Of a DNA stretch of 18,440 bases, positions 6,356 through 12,769 are shown piece after piece. The notes under the pieces are model-generated. The model was not told where the DNA came from. It did no database searches and saw nothing but the letters and a program-made list of their open reading frames with translations. The stretch is from an uncultured Bacteroidales bacterium (GTDB lineage: Bacteria; Bacteroidota; Bacteroidia; Bacteroidales; UBA932). Within the stretch, counting starts at the first letter, position 1; each line of letters begins with the position of its first letter. Location of the stretch: contig CAMOIZ010000009.1 in assembly GCA_946616385.1 (NCBI GenBank), forward strand, positions 1-18,440, written 5' to 3'. The position numbers and the translations under genes were made by a program.

Positions 6356-8353
6356 ATGAAGAAAATATACGAAACCGACCCGTGGCTTGAACCTTTCAAG
6401 CCTGCAATCGAAGCAAGGAATTCGCGGCTCGAAGCAGAAACCGCCCATATCAAGGGCAAGCACGAAAAACTTGCGGACGGGGTCAACAACCATCTTTATT
6501 ACGGACTCCACCGAAGCGGGGATGGCTGGGTGTTCCGTGAGTGGGCTCCCAACGCCACCCGTATCTGGATGATAGGCGATTTCAACAACTGGAAAAAAGC
6601 CGAGGCCTGGGCTCTCAGCCCTATCGGCGACGGGAACTGGGAGATCAAGCTTCCCGCTATGTTCCTGCGTCACGGAGAGCTTTACAAACTCTTCGTGGAG
6701 TGGCCCGGCGGCGGTGCGGAACGGCTTCCGGCTTATGCCACCAGGGTGGTGCAGGATCCGGACACCAAGGTCTTCTCCGCCCAGGTCTGGGATCCCATGC
6801 CATACAAGTGGAAGCACAAGGGCCCCGGCAAGCGTCCTCATCCCCTGATTTACGAGTGTCATATAGGCATGAGTTCCGAGCAGGAGAAGGTGGCGAGTTT
6901 CGACGACTTCCGCACCCAGGTCCTTCCGCGCGTCCACAAACTCGGATACGACACCCTTCAGATAATGGCCTTGCAGGAGCATCCTTACTACGGATCCTTC
7001 GGCTATCAGGTGAGCAATTTCTATGCTTTGAGCTCCCGTTTCGGCACCCCCGAGCAGTTCAAGCGCCTGGTCGATGAGGCCCATGCACTCGGAATAGCCG
7101 TCATCATGGATATCGTCCATTCCCACGCTGTTTCTAACGAAATCGAAGGCCTCGGACGCTTCGACGGCAGGGAGGATCTCTATTTCTATCCTGGCCAGGC
7201 CGGACATCATCCTGCATGGGGGTCGAGATGCTTCGACTACGGAAAAGATGCGGTGAAGTATTTCCTGCTGTCCAACTGCAAGTTCTGGATGGAAGAGTAT
7301 CACCTCGACGGATTCCGTTTCGACGGCGTGACTTCGATGCTGTACTGGGATCACGGTCTTGGCACCGATTTCGGCAATTACGACATTTATTTCGGCCAGG
7401 GGGTGGACGAGAATGCCGTGGCCTACCTCGGGCTGGCCAATACTCTCATACATGAACTGAATCCCGATGCGATCACCATCGCGGAGGACGTGAGCGGCAT
7501 GCCCGGCCTCGCCGCTCCGCAGGCTGCCGGAGGAGTCGGGTTCGACTTCCGCATGGCGATGGGCATAGCAGACCACTGGATCAAGTGGATAAAAGAAAAG
7601 AGCGACGAACAATGGAGTCCGGGCGAGATCTGGTATGAACTCACCAACAAACGGGCCGACGAAAAGACCGTAAGCTATGCCGAGTGCCACGATCAGGCGC
7701 TCGTGGGCGACAAAACCATAATCTTCCGTCTGATCGACAAGGAAATGTACTTCTCGATGGACAAAGGGAAGCAGAACCTGACGGTAGAAAGGGGGGTGGC
7801 CCTGCACAAGATGATACGCCTCGTGACCGCGGCTACGGCCGGGGACGGATACCTGAATTTCATGGGCAACGAGTTCGGTCATCCCGAATGGATAGACTTC
7901 CCCCGTGAGGGGAACGGATGGAGTTATGCGCATGCCCGCAGATTGTGGTCGATCGCAGACAACGATGCCCTTCTCTATAAGGGACTTGAAGATTTCGATC
8001 GGGAAATGATACAGTTCATCCGGAAAAATGCGCTGCTCAGTGAATCTCCCGTACTGCTCACCGCCGACGAGCAGAAACAGATACTGGTTTTCCTACGGAA
8101 AAATTGTATCTTTGCACTGAATTTCAACCCGGGAGCCTCCTTCGCGGATTACGCCTTTGCGGCACCGTCCGGAGAATATGAACTTGCGTTCTGTTCCGAC
8201 GAACTGCGCTTCAATGGTCCGGGCAGGCTCGTGGCCGGCGAGAGGCACATCAGCATGGATGTCCGCTGCCCCAACGGCAATCAGGAATTTGACCATAGCC
8301 TGAGCCTGTATCTGCCAAGCAGGAGCGCCCTGGTCTTGAAGAAAATCAAATAG
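6356..8353 (+). CDS. glgB: 1,4-alpha-glucan branching enzyme (GH13, eukaryote-like subfamily)
   Basis: The enzyme cuts an alpha-1,4 glucan chain and reattaches the piece through an alpha-1,6 bond, making the branches of glycogen. Residues about 45-140 form a CBM48 domain (WVFREWAPNATRIWMIGDFNNW). The GH13 barrel follows. Conserved region I is MDIVHSH (251-257). The nucleophile is Asp323 in FRFDGVTSMLY, the acid/base is Glu377 in IAEDVSGMP, and the transition-state stabiliser is Asp446 in ECHDQALVGDKT. The wording of these motifs (SMLYxxHG, AEDVSGMP, HDQALVGDKT) fits the GH13_8 group that includes animal and plant enzymes rather than the E. coli type. A C-terminal beta domain occupies the last roughly 100 residues. 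The 665-residue length is normal for that group. The debranching enzyme starts three bases after its stop. Confidence 0.95.
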   Translation: MKKIYETDPWLEPFKPAIEARNSRLEAETAHIKGKHEKLADGVNNHLYYGLHRSGDGWVFREWAPNATRIWMIGDFNNWKKAEAWALSPIGDGNWEIKLPAMFLRHGELYKLFVEWPGGGAERLPAYATRVVQDPDTKVFSAQVWDPMPYKWKHKGPGKRPHPLIYECHIGMSSEQEKVASFDDFRTQVLPRVHKLGYDTLQIMALQEHPYYGSFGYQVSNFYALSSRFGTPEQFKRLVDEAHALGIAVIMDIVHSHAVSNEIEGLGRFDGREDLYFYPGQAGHHPAWGSRCFDYGKDAVKYFLLSNCKFWMEEYHLDGFRFDGVTSMLYWDHGLGTDFGNYDIYFGQGVDENAVAYLGLANTLIHELNPDAITIAEDVSGMPGLAAPQAAGGVGFDFRMAMGIADHWIKWIKEKSDEQWSPGEIWYELTNKRADEKTVSYAECHDQALVGDKTIIFRLIDKEMYFSMDKGKQNLTVERGVALHKMIRLVTAATAGDGYLNFMGNEFGHPEWIDFPREGNGWSYAHARRLWSIADNDALLYKGLEDFDREMIQFIRKNALLSESPVLLTADEQKQILVFLRKNCIFALNFNPGASFADYAFAAPSGEYELAFCSDELRFNGPGRLVAGERHISMDVRCPNGNQEFDHSLSLYLPSRSALVLKKIK

Positions 8354-8356
8354 AAT

Positions 8357-10300
8357 ATGGCATTCTTAAAATTCAATAAGGCGGAACTGGTGAATCTCTC
8401 ATATTCACTCAAGAGAGAGATCATCTGCGTCAACAAGACGGGGGCCTACTGCAACACCAGCATAGTCACCTGCAACACCCGCCGCTATCACGGTCTGCTG
8501 TCGGTAACGCTCGACCGTTTCGGCGGCGACAAATACCTGCTTCTGTCCGCAATCGATGAATCGCTCATAGTGAACGGAAAGCAGTTCAACCTGGGCATTC
8601 ATTGCTATGGCGACATCTACGAGCCGAGGGGCCACAAGTATGTGGTCGACTTCGGGGCCGATCCTGTTCCTTCGGTCACCTACAAGGTGGGAGACATCGT
8701 TTTCCGCAAATCTCTGATGTTGCTTCCGGACAAAGACCAGCTTCTGATAAAGTACGAACTGCTCGAGTCTCCCGCAAAGGCGACCCTGAGCCTGAAACCA
8801 TTCCTGGCATTCCGCAATATCCATGCTCTCACGCATTGCAACGCCGAAGCCGACCAGGGATTCAGTCCAGTTGCTTCCGGAGCGAAGTTCCGCATGTACG
8901 GCAACTTCCCCGACCTGGTCCTCCAGACTTCCGGGAGTTCATTCGGCTACAGGCATGATCCTGAGTGGTATTACGGAATCACTTATTCAGACGAATACCG
9001 TCGCGGTTTCGACTGCAAGGAAGACCTCTTCGTGCCCGGATGTTTCGAAGGTCAGATGAAGGCGGGCGACAGCGTCGTGATTTCGGCTTCGCTGAAAGAA
9101 GAAAACCCTGCCGGCCTCAAGAGAGTGTTCGAGTCCGCGCTTGCCAAGGCTCCCACCATCACAGGCTACAGGGACCTCCTCGTTCGCTGGGCCAATCTCT
9201 TCATCTGCAATCACAACGGCCGCAAGCGCATCACCGCAGGCTTTTCCTGGATGTATACCGGTCTGCTGCGCGAAACCCTCATCTCGCTGCCCGGTCTGAC
9301 CTTGTTTGCGAACGGCGACACCAAAACCTTCGAGGAAGTTCTCGACAACCTGATTGCCGACGAGCAGGAACGCCTGTTCCGTCGCACCACCCAGGTTGAG
9401 GCGCCTCTTCTGCTCGGCCCCGTGCTCCAGCATTACATCAAGTTCGGCGCTTCCCCTTCGAAGGTCTGGAAGAAATACGGAACCATCGTCCGCGGAGTCC
9501 TCGAAAGTTATCTGCCGGGACGCCGCCGCGAGGTTGCCATGCATCCCAACGGACTCCTCTGGGCCCAGATGGAGAACGTGGCCCTCAGTTGGATGAACGC
9601 CTATGTCAATGGTGTGCCCGTGACCGAGCGCGCCGGGTATCAGGTAGAAACCAACGCTCTCTGGTACAACCTCATCTGTTTCGCCGTCAATATGGAATCC
9701 AAGTACGGCACAGCGGCCACCTTCGTAAAGGAATGGTCGGCCATCCGGGATCTTGTGCGTGCGAACTACCAGAACACCTTCTGGAACGCCGGACGCGGAT
9801 GCCTTGCCGATTATGTCGACAATGCCGGACAGAATATGGACGTGCGTCCGAACCAGCTGATAGCCATCTGGGTGGAGAATTCTCCTATCGACGAAGAACT
9901 GCATCCTTCGATTTTCAGGGTTGTGTCGTCGGAGTTGGAGACTTCGCGCGGAATCCGCACGCTCTCTCCCCGCGATCCCAAGTACAAAAATGTGTACGAG
10001 GGCTCCCAGGTCGACCGCGACCTCGCTTATCACCAGGGAAGCACCCGCCCGTTCCTGCTCGAATACTACGTGGCCGCCGGCTACCGCATCATAGGCCCCA
10101 GCTTCCGCAAGAAAGCGGAGTGGCTGTGCGAAGGCCTGTATGAAGATCTCAGCAAGCACGGAGTGGTCGCATTCAGCGAACTTTATGACGGAGATCCGCC
10201 GCAGGAGCCTCACGGAGCCATCGCTTCCGCTCTGAGCACGGCGGCCCTGCTTACCGTCAACTATATAACTGAACTTAATTCTAAGGAGGATCATAAATGA
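8357..10300 (+). CDS. GH133-like glycogen debranching enzyme, motifs divergent
   Basis: By family this should be an amylo-alpha-1,6-glucosidase-type debranching enzyme acting on glycogen branch points. The N-terminal domain (about 1-260) has the family pattern LVNLSYSLKREI..., NTRRYHGLL, KPFLAFRNIHALTH and FVPGCFE. The C-terminal (alpha/alpha)6-barrel domain (about 275-640) has ISLPGL (309-314), GYQVETNALWYN (428-438) and SELYDGDPPQEPHG (617-630). Against the family consensus as I remember it, several positions differ: the stretch before ISLPGL reads TGLLRET (301-307) where WGRDT is usual, WMNA (402-405) replaces WMDA, and GAIASALS (630-637) replaces GCxAQAWS. Catalytic competence is therefore uncertain. 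At 647 residues the length is normal. The stop overlaps the next ATG in an ATGA arrangement. Neighbours make glycogen metabolism a secure context. Confidence 0.87.
   Translation: MAFLKFNKAELVNLSYSLKREIICVNKTGAYCNTSIVTCNTRRYHGLLSVTLDRFGGDKYLLLSAIDESLIVNGKQFNLGIHCYGDIYEPRGHKYVVDFGADPVPSVTYKVGDIVFRKSLMLLPDKDQLLIKYELLESPAKATLSLKPFLAFRNIHALTHCNAEADQGFSPVASGAKFRMYGNFPDLVLQTSGSSFGYRHDPEWYYGITYSDEYRRGFDCKEDLFVPGCFEGQMKAGDSVVISASLKEENPAGLKRVFESALAKAPTITGYRDLLVRWANLFICNHNGRKRITAGFSWMYTGLLRETLISLPGLTLFANGDTKTFEEVLDNLIADEQERLFRRTTQVEAPLLLGPVLQHYIKFGASPSKVWKKYGTIVRGVLESYLPGRRREVAMHPNGLLWAQMENVALSWMNAYVNGVPVTERAGYQVETNALWYNLICFAVNMESKYGTAATFVKEWSAIRDLVRANYQNTFWNAGRGCLADYVDNAGQNMDVRPNQLIAIWVENSPIDEELHPSIFRVVSSELETSRGIRTLSPRDPKYKNVYEGSQVDRDLAYHQGSTRPFLLEYYVAAGYRIIGPSFRKKAEWLCEGLYEDLSKHGVVAFSELYDGDPPQEPHGAIASALSTAALLTVNYITELNSKEDHK
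10283..10289 (+). promoter_or_regulatory. Strong Shine-Dalgarno sequence before the glycosyltransferase
   Basis: AAGGAGG is fully complementary to the usual anti-Shine-Dalgarno end of 16S rRNA and lies seven bases before ATG 10297. The bases are part of the debranching-enzyme codons for Lys-Glu-Asp. No other gene start in this window has a comparable match, and Bacteroidota mRNAs generally lack such sites. Confidence 0.7.
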
Positions 10301-11589
10301 GAGTCCTGATGTTCGGATGGGAGTTTCCTCCGCATATCGCGGGAGGGCTCGGCACTGCCTGTGAAGGCATAGTGAAAGGCCTTGCGTACAATGGTGTGGA
10401 AAGTATCTTCGTGATGCCTTCCGCCAGCGGCGACGAGGATCAGTCCGCCACCCGCATCATCAATGCGAGCGACGTGGCTGTCGAGAATTTCACCGGTTCC
10501 GTGGATGAATTCCTCGACAAGGTGAAATTCATACACATTGACTCCAACCTCATTCCCTACGCGGATCCGGAGGAGTTCTCGAAGATAGTCGAGGATGAAC
10601 GTGCCCGTCAGGTGAAGGATTTCCGCATCAGTTTCGGGCAGAAATACAAATTCTCGGGCAAGTACGGAGCCAATCTCCTTGAAGAAGTGGCCCGTTATGC
10701 CATGGTCGGCGGAACCATCGCGATGCAGCATAAAGATGAATTCGACATCATTCACGCACACGACTGGCTCACCTATCTCGCCGGCATAGCTGCAAAGGAA
10801 CTCACCGGCAAGCCGCTGGTAGTACACGTGCATGCCACCTCCTTCGACCGCGGCACCGACGATATGGTCGACTCCCGCGTGTATGCCATCGAGCGCCGCG
10901 GAATGGAAGCCGCCGACAGGGTGGTCACCGTCAGCGACCTCACCCGTAACATCGTAATCAACAAATACGGAATCGATCCTTCCAAGGTCGTCACGGTGCA
11001 CAATGCCGTCGACTTCAGCGGCCGCGAGAATATCGAGGTCGAGAGGGGAGTGCGCGACAAAGTCGTGACCTTCCTCGGGAGAATCACCTTCCAGAAAGGT
11101 CCCGAATACTTTATCGAAGCCGCCGCAAAGGTGCTCAAGCGCACCAAAGGCGTGCGTTTCGTGATGGCTGGAAGCGGCGACATGATGAACCGCTCCATCC
11201 GAATGGTGGCGCGTCTCGGAATATCCGACCGTTTCCACTTCACGGGTTTCCTGCGCGGAGCCGACGTGCAGAAGATGTTCGCCCTGTCGGATGTCTACAT
11301 CATGCCTTCGGTTTCCGAACCTTTCGGCATTTCTCCTCTTGAGGCTATGCGCACCGGCGTGCCTTCCATCATCTCTCACCAGAGTGGAGCCGCCGAAGTG
11401 CTGAAATACGCCCTCAAGGTCGACTTCTGGGATGTCGATGCCATGGCAGACGACATCTATGCCCTTCTCACATACCCTGCGCTTTCGCGCTTTGCCGCCG
11501 TCCAGGGTTTCGACGAGGTGAACGAGCTCAAGTGGAACAACGCCACTGCCAAGCTCAAGAAAGTTTATGAATCAGTATTAAACCGGTAG
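10297..11589 (+). CDS. Glycosyltransferase, probable glycogen synthase (GT4/GT5 type)
   Basis: This GT-B glycosyltransferase most likely extends alpha-1,4-glucan chains from a nucleotide-glucose donor. The N-terminal domain opens with MFGWEFPPHIAGGLGTA, whose GGLG loop corresponds to the donor-binding KTGGL region of starch and glycogen synthases. It continues with IIHAHDWLTYLAG (151-163), another starch-synthase-type motif. The C-terminal domain has GRITFQKG (261-268), with the Arg and Lys that usually contact the donor phosphates, and the EX7E pair Glu341/Glu349 in SEPFGISPLEAM. At 430 residues it is shorter than classical GlgA (about 470-480), and no glgC is nearby. Donor choice (UDP- or ADP-glucose) cannot be read from sequence. 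Prevotella bryantii is reported to make glycogen from UDP-glucose, so that is plausible. The gene overlaps the previous one by four bases and has a strong Shine-Dalgarno site. Confidence 0.87.
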   Translation: MRVLMFGWEFPPHIAGGLGTACEGIVKGLAYNGVESIFVMPSASGDEDQSATRIINASDVAVENFTGSVDEFLDKVKFIHIDSNLIPYADPEEFSKIVEDERARQVKDFRISFGQKYKFSGKYGANLLEEVARYAMVGGTIAMQHKDEFDIIHAHDWLTYLAGIAAKELTGKPLVVHVHATSFDRGTDDMVDSRVYAIERRGMEAADRVVTVSDLTRNIVINKYGIDPSKVVTVHNAVDFSGRENIEVERGVRDKVVTFLGRITFQKGPEYFIEAAAKVLKRTKGVRFVMAGSGDMMNRSIRMVARLGISDRFHFTGFLRGADVQKMFALSDVYIMPSVSEPFGISPLEAMRTGVPSIISHQSGAAEVLKYALKVDFWDVDAMADDIYALLTYPALSRFAAVQGFDEVNELKWNNATAKLKKVYESVLNR

Positions 11590-11593
11590 CTTT

Positions 11594-12769
11594 ATGAAAA
11601 AGCTTTGTTTTTATTTCCAGATACATCAGCCCGACCGTCTTCGCGTTTACCGCTTTTTCGACATCGGCAAAGACTCGCATTACTACGACGACTTCGTGAA
11701 CCGTACGATACTGCGCCGTGTTGCCCAGAAGTGCTATCTTCCTATGAACCAGCTGCTTCTTGACGCCATCAAGGAGAGTCAGGGCAAGTTCAAGGTGGCA
11801 TTCAGCATCACCGGCAGCGCGCTCGAACAGTTCGATCGTTACGCTCCCGAGGTTATCGACAGTTTCCGTGCGCTCGCTGCAACCGGCAGCGTGGAATTCC
11901 TGTGCGAGACTTGCAACCATTCGCTGTCGTCGCTCAAGAGCGAAAACGAATTCAAGCATCAGGTAGAGAAGCATAAGGCTACCATCGAAAGGTATTTCGG
12001 GGTGACTCCTGTCACTTTCCGCAATACGGAGCTGATCTATTCCGATTCTATCGGCAAGACGGTGTACGATCTTGGATTCAAGACCATACTCACCGAGGGC
12101 GCTCGCCACATTCTTGGCTGGAAGAGTCCCAACTACATCTACTCCAATGACCTTAAATCGTCGCAGAAGCTGCTGCTGCGCAACTATAAGCTCAGCGACG
12201 ACATCGCCTTCCGTTTCGCCGGATCCGGCCTCACCGCCGAACAGTTCGTTGACCGTGTGAATGCGGAAGAGGGCGATATAGTCAATCTCTTCATGGACTA
12301 CGAAACCTTCGGCGAGCATCAGAGCGCCGAGACCGGAATCTTCGAGTTCATGAAGGCTCTCCCCAAGGCCGCACTGGCTGCGGGAATCAAGTTCGTGACC
12401 CCCGCCGAAGCGGCTTCCAGGCTCAAGTCGGTCGGCGGCCTCAGCGTGCCTCAGCCCATTTCCTGGGCCGATGAAGAACGCGACGTAACCGCATGGCTCG
12501 GAAACGAGCTCCAGCAGGATGCGTTCAACAAGCTTTATTCGCTTGTAGAGAAACTTTCGATTATCGACAATGCCGACCTGTGGGCCGATTTCGGACGCCT
12601 CCAGGAAAGCGACCATTTCTATTATATGTGCACCAAGTTCTTCTCGGACGGCGATGTGCACAAGTATTTTAACCCTTACGACACTCCTTACGAGGCATTC
12701 ATCAATTATATGAACGTACTGAGTGATTTCATTATCAGAGTAAACGACGAATATGCAACCAAGAATTGA
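11594..12769 (+). CDS. GH57 glycoside hydrolase (alpha-amylase / 4-alpha-glucanotransferase type)
   Basis: This is a retaining GH57 enzyme expected to hydrolyse or transfer alpha-1,4-glucan segments during glycogen remodelling. The conserved regions are visible in order: region 1 HQP (11-13), region 2 SVEFLCETCNHSL (99-111), region 3 TFRNTELIYS (141-150) with the probable nucleophile Glu146, and region 4 NLFMDYETFGEH (231-242) with the probable acid/base Asp235. At 391 residues it is a compact single-domain member. There is no signal peptide, so it should act in the cytoplasm on stored glucan. It begins four bases after the glycosyltransferase stop and overlaps the phosphorylase gene by 17 bases. 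The debranching enzyme / glycosyltransferase / GH57 trio is a recurrent block in Bacteroides. Hydrolase versus transferase activity is not resolved by sequence alone. Confidence 0.9.
   Translation: MKKLCFYFQIHQPDRLRVYRFFDIGKDSHYYDDFVNRTILRRVAQKCYLPMNQLLLDAIKESQGKFKVAFSITGSALEQFDRYAPEVIDSFRALAATGSVEFLCETCNHSLSSLKSENEFKHQVEKHKATIERYFGVTPVTFRNTELIYSDSIGKTVYDLGFKTILTEGARHILGWKSPNYIYSNDLKSSQKLLLRNYKLSDDIAFRFAGSGLTAEQFVDRVNAEEGDIVNLFMDYETFGEHQSAETGIFEFMKALPKAALAAGIKFVTPAEAASRLKSVGGLSVPQPISWADEERDVTAWLGNELQQDAFNKLYSLVEKLSIIDNADLWADFGRLQESDHFYYMCTKFFSDGDVHKYFNPYDTPYEAFINYMNVLSDFIIRVNDEYATKN

Noticed and set aside
4994..7933. Minus-strand open frame of 979 codons across xseA, xseB and glgB
   Set aside because: Its codons lie in register with those of xseA and glgB, so its openness only requires that sense codons TTA, CTA and TCA be avoided, which this genome does. 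The translation resembles no family and opposes three well-supported genes.
8107..8114. TATCTTTG inside glgB
   Set aside because: It matches the -7 consensus but lies about 240 bases before the glgB stop, within codons for Cys-Ile-Phe-Ala. No suitable -33 element or gene start follows, so chance is likely.
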